Below, one piece after another: positions 1 to 10,800 of a stretch of DNA of 64,000 nt. Source of the DNA: Symsagittifera roscoffensis (taxonomy: Eukaryota > Xenacoelomorpha > Acoela > Convolutidae); NCBI RefSeq assembly GCF_963678635.1, contig NC_087063.1, positions 33,540,682 to 33,604,681 on the forward strand, written 5' to 3'. The notes beneath the pieces are model-generated. The model was not told where the DNA came from. It ran no database searches and worked only from the letters and a program-made list of their open reading frames with translations. How positions within the stretch are numbered: the stretch's first letter is position 1; each line of letters opens with the position of its first letter. Made by a program: the position numbers and the translations under genes.

Positions 1-3000
1 ATAAAAGATGCGTACCCGATACCGCGAATAGACGAGAGCCTATCTAAACTTGGTGATGCCAAGTTCTTCACCTCATTGGACTTAGGTTCTGCCTTCTGGC
101 AGGTTCCTTTGCGGAAAAAGGATAGGGAAAAAACCGGTTTCGCGTGCGAATTGGGGTTGTACCAGTGGAAGAGGATGCCCTTCGGCTTGTGCAATGCAAC
201 AGCAACTTTTCAAAGGCTGATGGCTCAGGCTTTGACAGGAGTGACCAAAAAGTACGGGAATCTCTTGATGTGCTACGTGGATGACGTAGTCATAGCGACA
301 CCGACCCTGGAGGATCACATTGATCGGCTCGATGAGGTCTTTGGATGCATGAAAAGAGCAGGATTAAAGTGCAAACCATCGAAATGTGAAATCCTTAGGG
401 ATTCGATAAAGTACCTAGGGAGGATGGTAGACAGGCATGGTGTGAGGCCAGATCCGGAAGCAGTAGAGGCTGTGCTGACATGGAAGGCTCCGAGGACGGA
501 CACACAGCTAATGAGCTTCCTGGGGTTTGCCAATTATTACCGTGAGTTCATTAAAGGATATGCGGATAAGGTGTACCCGATGCAGAAGCTGATGCGCAAC
601 AAAGGGAAAAAGTTCGAATGGAACGATGAGGCACAGGTTGCTTTTGAGAACATAAAGCGGGAACTGTGCGAAGCGCCAGTGCTGGGCATGCCTACAGAAA
701 AGGGCATGTATGTTCTCGACACAGACGCATCGGTGGTGGCCATCTCAGGAATCTTGCATCAAGAACAAGAATGGAACGGAAGAACGGTTCTCCGTCCCAT
801 TGCATACGGCAGCAAGGTCTTGAGTGACACAGAGATGAAATATGGCGCACCGAAAGCAGAAATGTTTGCAGTAGTCACCTTCGTGGAAAAGTACCGTGCA
901 TACTTGGGGAGCGCTCCCTTCAAGTTACGCGTGGACAACAGAGCGTTATCCTGGTTGAAGACCTACTCGATGGATCAGAGTTATATTGGTAGATGGATAG
1001 TAAGATTGGATGGCTACCGTATGATAATCGAACATAGGATGCGTGATAAACACCAGAATGCTGACAACCTCAGCAAGAAAACTGAGTTCTATGAAAGATT
1101 GGAGCAGAAGCAGGCCAATCAGGCGGAAATAAAGGAGGGATTCTCGTTTCTGGACAAAGAAACTTATGAAGCGCTTCCCTTGACGAGATGGTTGGATAAG
1201 TCTGGACATCCAATTCCAGGGCACCCTGAGCTACCTGTAGAGAAAGCAGCCGAGATAAAGATCCTGTCCAAGGAGGACCCTGTCCCCTTGGACTTGTTGC
1301 TGCGCTCGAACCTAGTCCAGCAAGAACTCTCTCGCATGAATATAAACAGCCTCTCATTATTGGATAAAACGGTGCAAGTCACACCACAAGTAATGCGGAT
1401 GCTGGGTGGATTGTTAGAAAGAGAAGTGACCAGAGATGACCCCGAGTGGACAGCAGCAGTGGCATCGCTAACAGTCAGTGAGAAGGTGAAGATCATGCCG
1501 TCCAGACGACAGCACGAAGAGAACGAAAGGGATTGTAGGACAATAGTTCAGCAACTAGTATCCTCAATACCCCAGGAGATTTTATCAAGTACTTCTTACG
1601 GACAGAAAGGACAGGGGAGCAGCAAGCGAAAGAAAACCGTCACCTTTGTAGACCGGGATAAAGAGGGTGAAGTTGTAGAACAAAATCTGCTGCAAGACTA
1701 TTTGTCCGGGGAGAAGGATGATGAGAAGAACCAGCGATCACAAGATCAACACCCGGGACAAGGAAATTTGTCCGGGGAGTCTGAGATAAACGAGGAAATT
1801 CCTGATGAGAAACAGGACCGAGAGAACAAGGTTTTGTCCGGGGAGTTCAGATGGATGCGAAGAAAGCACAGACATGATCTGGAGGAGCGTGCAGTCTCCA
1901 GCACAACCTCTTCGACGGATGATGATTCCCGAAACTCAGGAATGGACACCTATTCAGACAGGAACTCGAGTTCGGGATCCAAACTGTCAGAACTGGCGAT
2001 ACACACGCTACTAGTGGAAACTCGGGCGAGAGACCTGGACAGAGAGGTGTACCAGGATCCTGACAGTGATCGCTACCTAATACCAAGCGAAAGAATCTTT
2101 GACAACGCAGCGGATGACTTAGAAACGATAGCGGTATCGAAACGTTCGATAAGCCTGTTGCCGCAGAAAGAGGTAGTCAGGACTGATCTTCAGCCGTTTC
2201 AGCAAGAAACACAACCGTTGGCGAAGATTTGGTGCGTTAAAATGGAAGAAGACACACATCAGCCCAACGAGCTGAATAGTCAGATGAGAGTCATGAAGAC
2301 GTACTTGAAGGCGAGATACAGACTCTCGGACCTTCTAAGGGCGCAGAGAAATGATCGCATGACAAGCAACCTAAAAAGGTGGATAGAAAACGGTGCACCT
2401 GACAAAGGTGACCTAGAAGAAGATAGCTATAGGATCCTGAGACAAAACTTCATGCAGAAGGAGGGGAGATTATATCTGAACAAGGACGGGATCGTGGCTT
2501 GCAGGAGAAGAGACGAAGACAAGGTCTTATACAAATATAACGCGATAGTGTTGCCGCAACTCTATCAGACAGAACTATTATTCAGGTCGCATGATCAGAT
2601 GGGCCATCAAGGGATCGACAAAGTGTATCAGAGGATCCTGAAGCGCTTTGAGTGGCCTGGAATGAAAAAGGCATGTGAGAAATGGGTAACAGCGTGCCTG
2701 TCATGCCAACAGGTCAAGGATCCAAGGAAATTACGATTTCCTTTACAATCGATTGAGTCGTCTGAATTCAACGAGGTGGTGCAGATAGATCACCAGAAGA
2801 TATGCATGACAGACAGCGGTTATAACCAAGTCTTGGTCATGATAGATCACTTCACGAAGTATGCAGAGGCCGTGCCCTGCATAACTGCCTCGGCGGAAGA
2901 GACATGCGACCACCTGATCAACACGTGGATAGCAAGACATGGTTGTCCAATGACGTTTCAATCGGATAATGGAACAGCTTTCGTAGGAGAGCTTACGAAA

Positions 3001-4341
3001 GAGCTCATGAGACGCTCACAGGTCGCTCAGGCTCACTCCACGACATACCACCCTCAAACGAATGGCTTAGTGGAAAGACAGAATAGGGCGTTAGTGTCGA
3101 TGCTGAGGGTATATTGTTCCAGGTACATGACCGATTGGGACAGATACCTTCCACAGGTGATGGGAGCTTATAATAGCACGCAAAACTCCACCACTGGGGT
3201 CAGTCCACACATGATGCTGACGGGGCACGAGAAGTCTTTACCCTTGACATTCTTCTACCCAGAGTATGAGGGGAAGAAAACATCTCCACGGGTTTACGTA
3301 AGGGATGTGATCAGACGTCAACAGGAGTTGAACGATCTGTGCAGACGAAATACTCCGCAAGCACAGGCAAGGCAGAGGAAAAGATTCGACAAGAAAGCAG
3401 CTGGTGCAAAGGCCTACTCGGTGGGAGACTACGTATGGGTATTTCAGAACGTTATACCACCGAAAGGAACAAAGAAGCTTCTAAAAAAGTGGAGGGGACC
3501 CTTCATGATTACGGAGGTGCACCAGGAGGGACGTTTTTATAGACTGAGTACTGGCCGAGCCGCCCACTACGAGAACATCAAGCCACACAATCCATCGACA
3601 GAAGACTGGTGTATACCTGCAGACATGGAAGAAGGGGATTATCTAATGATGGACCCTGCTTGTGAGGTCAATGAAAAAGGCACCAGGGAGAAGAACGATG
3701 GAAACGAAGTCGTAGAGGAAGGCACGGATACACCATTGGACCTGGATCCAAACGAACAGATCGAAGCGGACGATGAAACCTTGCCCTACGCAGAGGAAGA
3801 TTGGCAGGATTCCGAACAGACAGAGGTTCCCAAGAACATGGAACCAGATCTTCCGTTCACGATGCAGACTCGTCAGAAAGACGGGACGAGACCAAGAAAG
3901 AAATACAATCCTTACGGTGACGACTTTGTAGTGGATAGGATAGATCTAAAGAAAATAGTGGAGGAAGTAGTGGGTTTAGAGGAAATAACCGTGTCACAAG
4001 ACATTGACATAGTCGATGATCACAACGATGAGTGGGTTGACGACTGGTCGAAACCCGAGGTGGAGTTCGACGATGAGCAACAGCAGTCAAATGAACAAGA
4101 CCTGACGAACCTGCGTGTCTTAGAGTGGCTGAACGAAATGAAATCAGACCCTAAAAAGACCAGCGTTACGATTCAAGACGTAGATCGTGAAAGCGCGAAA
4201 TACAATAAGACCGAACGAGATGATCCTTCCTGGGCTGCCCAGGAAGGACAACTTCTCATTCCAGCTTCTAACCTTGACTTGATATCCGGTATGCGATCGA
4301 CGGGGACGCCGATGGATATTTTTGTCCGGGGAGTGGGATAG
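1..4341 (+). CDS. pol: Ty3/gypsy Pol polyprotein (RT, RNase H, integrase), 5' partial
   Basis: The frame is open from base 1, so the start lies upstream. Reverse transcriptase enters near its middle: catalytic YVDD is at 274-285. RNase H follows with its DTDAS motif near 718. The integrase zinc finger has His codons at 2590 and 2605 and a CxxC near 2695. The integrase core has Asp at 2788, Asp at 2965 and Glu at 3073, giving the D,D(35)E spacing. A GPY/F-type module (KWRGPF) follows near 3490. Between RNase H and integrase is a long acidic insert, and after integrase a long acidic tail. The order RT-RH-IN is diagnostic of the Ty3/gypsy group. All catalytic residues visible are intact. The frame ends at a TAG at 4339-4341, overlapping the next ORF. 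Confidence 0.93.
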   Translation: MKDAYPIPRIDESLSKLGDAKFFTSLDLGSAFWQVPLRKKDREKTGFACELGLYQWKRMPFGLCNATATFQRLMAQALTGVTKKYGNLLMCYVDDVVIATPTLEDHIDRLDEVFGCMKRAGLKCKPSKCEILRDSIKYLGRMVDRHGVRPDPEAVEAVLTWKAPRTDTQLMSFLGFANYYREFIKGYADKVYPMQKLMRNKGKKFEWNDEAQVAFENIKRELCEAPVLGMPTEKGMYVLDTDASVVAISGILHQEQEWNGRTVLRPIAYGSKVLSDTEMKYGAPKAEMFAVVTFVEKYRAYLGSAPFKLRVDNRALSWLKTYSMDQSYIGRWIVRLDGYRMIIEHRMRDKHQNADNLSKKTEFYERLEQKQANQAEIKEGFSFLDKETYEALPLTRWLDKSGHPIPGHPELPVEKAAEIKILSKEDPVPLDLLLRSNLVQQELSRMNINSLSLLDKTVQVTPQVMRMLGGLLEREVTRDDPEWTAAVASLTVSEKVKIMPSRRQHEENERDCRTIVQQLVSSIPQEILSSTSYGQKGQGSSKRKKTVTFVDRDKEGEVVEQNLLQDYLSGEKDDEKNQRSQDQHPGQGNLSGESEINEEIPDEKQDRENKVLSGEFRWMRRKHRHDLEERAVSSTTSSTDDDSRNSGMDTYSDRNSSSGSKLSELAIHTLLVETRARDLDREVYQDPDSDRYLIPSERIFDNAADDLETIAVSKRSISLLPQKEVVRTDLQPFQQETQPLAKIWCVKMEEDTHQPNELNSQMRVMKTYLKARYRLSDLLRAQRNDRMTSNLKRWIENGAPDKGDLEEDSYRILRQNFMQKEGRLYLNKDGIVACRRRDEDKVLYKYNAIVLPQLYQTELLFRSHDQMGHQGIDKVYQRILKRFEWPGMKKACEKWVTACLSCQQVKDPRKLRFPLQSIESSEFNEVVQIDHQKICMTDSGYNQVLVMIDHFTKYAEAVPCITASAEETCDHLINTWIARHGCPMTFQSDNGTAFVGELTKELMRRSQVAQAHSTTYHPQTNGLVERQNRALVSMLRVYCSRYMTDWDRYLPQVMGAYNSTQNSTTGVSPHMMLTGHEKSLPLTFFYPEYEGKKTSPRVYVRDVIRRQQELNDLCRRNTPQAQARQRKRFDKKAAGAKAYSVGDYVWVFQNVIPPKGTKKLLKKWRGPFMITEVHQEGRFYRLSTGRAAHYENIKPHNPSTEDWCIPADMEEGDYLMMDPACEVNEKGTREKNDGNEVVEEGTDTPLDLDPNEQIEADDETLPYAEEDWQDSEQTEVPKNMEPDLPFTMQTRQKDGTRPRKKYNPYGDDFVVDRIDLKKIVEEVVGLEEITVSQDIDIVDDHNDEWVDDWSKPEVEFDDEQQQSNEQDLTNLRVLEWLNEMKSDPKKTSVTIQDVDRESAKYNKTERDDPSWAAQEGQLLIPASNLDLISGMRSTGTPMDIFVRGVG
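1701..1845 (+). repeat. Three TTTGTCCGGGGAG motifs at exact 66-base spacing
   Basis: The 13-mer TTTGTCCGGGGAG occurs at 1701-1713, 1767-1779 and 1833-1845, exactly 66 bases apart, inside pol between RNase H and integrase. In pol it is read as Leu-Ser-Gly-Glu each time. The sequence between motifs has diverged, so only the 13-mer is kept. A fourth copy lies at 4321-4333 at the end of pol. Confidence 0.85.
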
Positions 4342-4943
4342 GACTTACCCACACTGAAAACCTGATAATAAAAAAATTGAGAATAGCAAGAGAAACAGGA
4401 GAGTTAGAAGCAGAAACAGGCGAAGAATCTAAGAAACCTGACATAGGCAGGGTAGTTGAGTCATATTTTAACTTACCAAATGAATATTCAAGTAACATAA
4501 TACTAACAGACAGTGATTTCATACTCACAAACAGAACATGTGCGATAGCAATCACCGCAGACATGAGTTTTAGGACAGCGTTAGCGGCAGATTTTAAGAG
4601 AGAATACAAAAACGTGGAATTCCTTTGGAAGCAAAGACCAGGGATATGGGGCGTAGCAGCCTTACCTCCGGCGGTGTCGCAGATACCGGGAAAGTACTTA
4701 TGCTTCTTGGTAACGAGGGCGACAGAGAAGCAGCACGTGGACCCAGAAAACCTAGTCTTGTCTTTGACGAGGCTGAGGGACTTCCTTGTGGAAATGGACG
4801 TGAAGGAGCTCTCGCTTCCAGTGTACGATCCAAACAGAGGAAGACTGCATCCTCGGGAATTGTACGCGCTTGTACACGTGATATTCGCTGATACAAACAT
4901 ACAAGTATATCTACATAAGAAATATTACTTAAGTATAGGCTGA
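4278..4943 (+). CDS. Macrodomain-like protein encoded by the retroelement
   Basis: The frame is open from 4278, overlaps the last 64 bases of pol in the -1 frame and ends with TGA at 4941-4943. No ATG precedes the domain; the first Met codon is near 4563, inside it. The domain part reads like the OARD1/TARG1 branch of macrodomains: an AxAADFKREY segment near 4585 in place of the GAGIAxxFK helix, a strand-turn YLCFLVTR near 4700, a PENLxxSLxxL helix near 4745, and a closing DTNIQVYL strand near 4890. The usual GCGLD-type substrate loop is replaced by a DPNRGRL segment, so ADP-ribose hydrolysis may be lost even if the fold is kept. Macrodomains bind or remove ADP-ribose. The assignment rests on pattern recognition only; a divergent unrelated alpha/beta domain is the alternative. 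Confidence 0.65.
   Translation, partial: LDIRYAIDGDADGYFCPGSGIGLTHTENLIIKKLRIARETGELEAETGEESKKPDIGRVVESYFNLPNEYSSNIILTDSDFILTNRTCAIAITADMSFRTALAADFKREYKNVEFLWKQRPGIWGVAALPPAVSQIPGKYLCFLVTRATEKQHVDPENLVLSLTRLRDFLVEMDVKELSLPVYDPNRGRLHPRELYALVHVIFADTNIQVYLHKKYYLSIG
4321..4333 (+). repeat. Fourth TTTGTCCGGGGAG copy at the pol 3' end
   Basis: Identical to the three copies at 1701-1845 but read in a different codon phase in pol, so identity cannot be explained by conserved amino acids. It lies inside the overlap of pol with the macrodomain frame, just before the pol TAG. Confidence 0.8.
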
Positions 4944-5333
4944 GTGAAGTGCGAAAGAGTGTTAGGCCAAAGATTAAGTTGTGTGTAACATGTGATATGT
5001 GTGTTATGTTATGTTATGTGTTAGGTTATTAAGATCATGGGTAAGTAGGGGTTAGTGACCATGAACAACTGAATGACCATCTTGGGAATAGATCCAAAGT
5101 TTGGACTGTCCAATCTTAGGTCAAATTCCAAAATTTTAGAAACCAATTGATTTTAACAAATTTTAGGATAAATATCTTTTTATCTGAACTGTTTTAAGCA
5201 AATTTTAACGATATATGTTAAGGTGAAACTGACAAGTGTGACATTCGTGATTTCTTTTCTAGATCCTGATTGATCATTTAAATTACTCACTTGAGTCAAA
5301 GAATCGAATCAAATCAAACTTGAAAAGAATAGA
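4944..5333 (+). other. Non-coding spacer between macrodomain ORF and SGNH ORF
   Basis: No gene seen. It contains a short TGTGTTATGTTATG-rich stretch near 5000 and ends with a strong candidate 3' splice site (see 5250-5262). The next ATG in good context is the SGNH ORF start. Confidence 0.6.
5250..5262 (+). promoter_or_regulatory. Candidate 3' splice site upstream of the accessory ORFs
   Basis: A pyrimidine run TTTCTTTTCT followed directly by AG (5261-5262) sits 72 bases before the ATG at 5334. Retroviruses and env-bearing Ty3/gypsy elements make downstream proteins from a spliced RNA; this site is well placed for that. The matching donor would be upstream of the window. Inference from sequence pattern and position. 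Confidence 0.4.
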
Positions 5334-7883
5334 ATGGATAACTTCAACCTGGATGAATTGATGGACCTGGCAGAGGCATATGTAGGACCGATGGTAGATG
5401 CGATCTATCGTCGGCTGATCGAACGAGACTTCGCTCTGGAGGACCCAGAGGTGGTCATGTTGCTGACCGCCCTGATCAACATCTTGGGGCACGACAACCG
5501 TGGGGACCGCCCCACGGAAGTCCTGTTGATGGCAGCATATGGAGAAAGAGGAGTACTAGACCGCCCGAACATGAGAGTGATGAGGTGGAGAAACGGGGCT
5601 CTCTCAGGGAGTGACCTGGCGAATGAGCCTGGATTGGGAAGTTCTAGGACTTACCAACCAGGTGAGATGCCAATGCCCTCTAAGCCTAAACCTGGGCTGA
5701 CGAGAATGCATCGGGAGATGAACAGCGAGGCGACCTCGTCTGGTTCACCACTGAGAGCAGCTGTGCCACCAAAAAGGGCGAAAGTAACACAGAAGGTTCA
5801 GACGAACCAAACCATACAAGATCTGGACGAGATGAACGATCAGCTGAGAAGTACGAAGAAGGAGTTAGACGATATGACGAAGACCATGCTGGCGATGGAG
5901 GAAGACCGGGACATGTGGAGAAAGTTGTTTGAAGACTGCAACAAAAAGCAGGGTCAAGAGATCGAACGCTTAAGGCAGGAATACAAAGAGCGATCGGAAC
6001 AGGTGGCGTTGACAACGGCCATTGAGAAAGTGATACCTGCAAGGGATATTCCTCGTGGGCAGTCCCCGATGGAGCTCTTGACACCTCGAGAAATGAGTCA
6101 AACAACGGAGACACGGCTTCCAGCAGAGACGAACCGAGTAACAATCCCGGATCCTAGTGACACCTTGGGTGATCCCGTCGTAGAACAGACAGTGAGAAAA
6201 CTGATAGAGACAGCTGGACGATTGGTCGCTAACAAGAATGCACCAGGTTCCGGGGTGACTGCACCCTATGGAACGATTGACGATACGGGCAGAGTACAAC
6301 TCTCCCAGACCGTGATCAGACAAGGGATAAGTAACGTGACACCACTCATGGGGAGCTCGAGAATCCCAGAAAGGAAAGTACGAAAGATGCCAGCGAAGAA
6401 AGTGTCTCGTGTAATAGACGTGCAGAAGAATAATCAATTGAAGTATAATTTCACGGGAGTTCCGGAGACAGATCCGAGGGCCTGCTTCAATCGAGCTACC
6501 TGGAGCCCGGCTGTGAACCTGCAGCAACCACCACTCGGGACATCCCACCTGATATTGGGAGACAGTTTAGTCAGAGTGCTGTCGAATTTGAGGACCTCGT
6601 GGGTCACCACGGTGATGGCCTTTGGAGGCGCGACAATAGCCCAATTATATCGGATGGTGGAACTGATGAATCCAGGGAAGATTCCCAATGTGATGATCTT
6701 AGTTGGGACGAATGATATCTCCAGAGGATCAGACGAGCAGGAAGCACTGTGGGAGTCAATGATGGTGTGTTTGTTTACTACTCTCTGGCAGAAGTTCAGT
6801 TGCGCGGTACTGACCGTTTGCACGGTGCCAATGAATACGAGAAGCCTGACAGCATCAGGGAGAAGGCACAACGAGGGAGTCATGAGATGGAACAACATCT
6901 TAAGGAACCTAGCAAATCGAAATGCCGGAAGGATGATCCTCATGGACATTGAGCATGAGTTGAGAGCCATGGATCAGGCCAGACTGACCACGGATGGCAT
7001 CCACTTCGACAGTATCTAAGGACAAGCTTGGTTGAATCGAGTCTTCCAAGAACGATTGGAGGAGCTGGAAGCAGAACTCTTTGACACAGGAGTGCTGAAG
7101 GAAGGGGGAACGGTGAGTGATGCGGTAATTACCACCTTTGTGCCTCCTAGCCTGGAAACACGCCTGGGTACGGTCCCAGCCGTCACGAATTACCGGCAAC
7201 AAAGTTCCAGCGAACCAGGTCGAAGAACAGACGTGCAGGATCGGTTGGGAGAAGCACCGATGAGGAGAACAATTCATCCTAGGAGAAGGATAGGACCTGT
7301 CAACCAACCAATCGAAGAAGTAGCAGGCACATCTAGGTCGGACACTAGATCGGAGACGACGAGTATCAGTCGAGAGGAAAGACCGAGCAGAGGCTCATTG
7401 TTGTGGTCGAGGTCCATACCGTCTCCTTGGCATATATACAAAGACGAACTAATGAAGCTGGATCTCCAGAGAGTAAGCTTCATCGAAGATGCAAGGAGGA
7501 TGTTGAATGGAGCGATGCTATCCGTCAGCAAATTGTACTCGATAACCGGCGTAGACTGGTTGATAGCCGCTAGCATAAATTTCAGCTCCACGACGGCCTT
7601 GAGATTTGCCGATTTGGAGGGACTGCCCTCCAACAACACAATGGGACCTGTGAATGCAAGACCGTTGCAAGATGTGAGATTGAACCATGATGAGAGGAAT
7701 CGTGAAGAAAGACCAGGAAGATTCCTGATGGCGAGAGCGCCGATTGGACAAAACGTGAAGATATTTAGACAACTGACGACACCACCTGGTCATGTGAAGG
7801 AGAGAGTGTACCCAAAACTAGTGAACCAAGATGGTGATGCCCAGAGATATGGCGGATTGACAGCGATAAAGAAAGATGAGTGA
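5334..7883 (+). CDS. Coiled-coil/SGNH-hydrolase protein of the retroelement, with internal in-frame TAA
   Basis: ATG at 5334 opens a 561-codon frame stopped by TAA at 7017-7019. The same frame then stays open for another 287 codons to TGA at 7881-7883. Residues about 165-230 are a charged coiled coil. Residues about 405-560 form an SGNH (GDSL-like) hydrolase: nucleophile Ser411 in LILGDSLV, Gly block in AFGGATIAQL, Asn460 in VGTNDIS, and the Asp554/His557 pair in DGIHF. SGNH proteins normally have a final helix right after the DGIH block; here the TAA falls at that point and the codons after it encode a helix-like GQAWLNRVFQ segment, so both sides belong to one domain. The region after 7200 is not recognised. 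Esterase activity is inferred from the family; substrate unknown. Confidence 0.8.
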
Positions 7884-10800
7884 GACCATCTTCGCCGCCT
7901 ACGACAAAGCAGAGATGAGAAAGGCCAAAATCATGGTAGTAGCGAATTCAGAGTTCGTGTACACCTCTAAGTCTTTGTTTTGGCCGGACGTCATAATTCT
8001 GGCCGCAGTTGACCTAGACCTATTGCAATCAGTGTCATTGGCTATAGGGGTACAAAGGCAGACAGAAATGAACCCGATAACGATTGTGTTTGCTGGTATC
8101 AATGACCATCTACACAGTAGAGGTTTTCTGAGCAGGCTCAGAGATCCTGCAACAGCAGAAAACGCAGTATGGCCAGCGATAAAAGACATCCTGGAGTCGA
8201 TGGGTGAAGTGGTGGATGCGACGAAGGAGGGATCATTCAATAAAGTGACGTTGAGAGTAGTATTTGCGTTGTCTCCGGGATATGCACATCTCCCGGATGG
8301 ACTGAAGTTTGTGTATGCAATGGTAGCCTTACTTTCGGAAGGAAAATATGATGTGATCATATCAGCCCCGAATCGTATGATAGAAATGGAGAACCTGAGG
8401 CCACTTAAGGCTGAACTGCCTGCAGTATGGTCAGATATCTCAAACGCGATGAGAGGATTCAAGGACCACGCGCTACACATGTTAGTGTTGGACGAAGTGC
8501 TGGGGTTGGAACTGTCCAACTTCAGTCGGCAACTCAAACTGAAACCAGGAATAGATGATGACCATCGAGTGATCACGGCAATGTCCAACGACTTGTGGTT
8601 CCGAGCAATGGAAGTGGCGAGTGAAGACACGAGAAGAAAGAATTCACTGGAGACGAGAGCTCATCTGGAAGCGATGGTGCTGAGAACCAAGCCGGAAGCA
8701 AACCAGTGGCTACACCTGAATCCTAGAGTAGCGGCATTGGGTGCAGATGCTTTTCAGCAAGGCCCAGTAATGATCACTAAGATACACGCCTACTTGTTGA
8801 AGGAGGTGAACCTGGCGGAAAATGCCGGAGAAAAGACAGCTGAGTTCGTGAACAGAATGTGTCAGATTACTCTGGAAACCTTCTGGACCCAGGAAGTGAA
8901 GGGACAGGAGGGATTTGAAAGGACAGACAGCATGCTAGAAGGGTTGGGAGCCGGATGGACCGCGTCCTTCTTGGCAAAAGTTTACCCGAAAGTCTCGCAC
9001 TATTTGATAAAGGAATTCCTCCAAGCAGTAGTGAAAGTATCGATAGTGGAATTAATAGCCTTGTTCGTGACATTCGGAGCGGAGAATTTCGTGAAAGGAC
9101 CGGCGATACTGCTTACAGATGGAATACAGAACCTGCGACTAGATGGACTTCTGACATTGATCGCAATAACTCACGGAAACTTGGGAGGACTAATGAAACT
9201 GGCACGTTGTCCAGAGCAGATGAAAGAGAGAGTGAGGAGCCTGGATATGAAGAAGTCCACGGACTCGTGGAACAAAATAAGAGACCTGAGACACACTCTG
9301 ATCCAATATCTCTTGCAGCAAAATCGCTTTGGAACCGGAGAAGACGAAACAATTGATAGAGAGGAAGATGTTAGACGACATGTTGGAGGCATGCCGCTAT
9401 TAACAGATCTGAGCTTGGCTATGAGGACCGATCCCTTGGCGCTGATCAGAGGAGTCACGGAGTTCGTGACAGTGATCTATGGACCAGCAGTCACCTTTGC
9501 GTTCCCTGACGTTAAAGTGGAAGCATATAGGAGGTCGGTGCTGCACCTGAACCTCATATCGGCAGTGGACGGTAGTACACTGAACTGGTGTGAGCAGCAC
9601 ACACTGCGGGAGCTCATGAGTGAAGATCTGTTGTTTGCGAAAATATCGAAGCCGGAGATGACAGTCATCAATTTTGACGATCACTTCTGTGACCGCATGG
9701 GAGAGGTAGAAAGAGGACACATCGAGGTGTTTCCAAAGCTTTGGAATCTGAGACCCTATGACAAAACGAATGGTGAATTAACCAGAGTGCCTCGTCTCAC
9801 TGCAGCATACCACAAGGTGAGAGAAGAAACGAAGGACTGGGGCGATTACAAGAAGCTACCGGAGGCAATCCCTGAATTCCCTATAATAAGAAGGATGTTG
9901 CTCGGAGCAGTCTCCGTAGTACAAACTCCTAGGTTGAGAGCATTCGAAACCAATGAAAGGAGAGTAGGGAATTTCGCGGGAACGATGGATCCATACTTCG
10001 TAGGGAGAAATGCCGCCGTGTTACAGTACACACGATTTGCATACACGGATCAAGCAACGAGAAGGCGAATAATCAACGCCGCTACTCCCAAGCCTGGAAG
10101 ATTTGATGAGGAATGGAAGGAACTAGGCTTAACTCCGATGAGAATGAGAGGCAGGACAGAATTGCCTGAAGCCTCATTAATCCTGACCAGTGTGAAAAAG
10201 GAGATGAAAGTGGGAGGAATATTGCAGACGAGAACCTTCCTAGCACCCTTCGGTTGCGAAGAAATCAAAGTGGTCCATGGAGAAGAGGAAGATAAATCAG
10301 CCGGTACATTGCTCATACCGAGATTCCAGGAAGAAGCTGACAATGACGAACAAGGACCATCGAGCTCGAACAAGGATAAGTCAGAAGGAGATGACGGACA
10401 GGGTGGAAGCCGTCAGACGGAAGAACCCATGCAACAAGATCAAGCTGGTGGGGAAGACGACAGGGCATCGACAGGAGGAACATCCAGCCTGGATTTCAAT
10501 ATCTTCAGTGATCTTGAGAATAATGCAGACACGTTGGAAACGACTGAGCCAGCGGATGAAGGCATCTCGACACTGGAGCCTCCGTCAGCCTTTGAGGAAA
10601 TGAAACGGAATTTGCCGGAGAGCAGCTCTCCTGGCAATTCAAGAAATAACGACCAGAGAATCCTCATGGAGTCACCTCGGAGGAGAAGAATAGAGGCCTC
10701 AGCCAGAGTACCCTTCTTGGGAACGCTGCCCGAAGAAGAATGGGAAGTACATCACCGAGACCACGAGAGTAGGACGGGATGTAAGCTGGACAGAGTGGCG

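Noticed and set aside
4261-4341. Classical -1 slippery heptamer at the pol end
   Set aside because: No X XXY YYZ match was found in the pol frame; only a T run that does not fit codon boundaries.
5686-6548. Minus-strand ORFs within the SGNH gene
   Set aside because: No domain pattern; the plus strand has a continuous SGNH domain.
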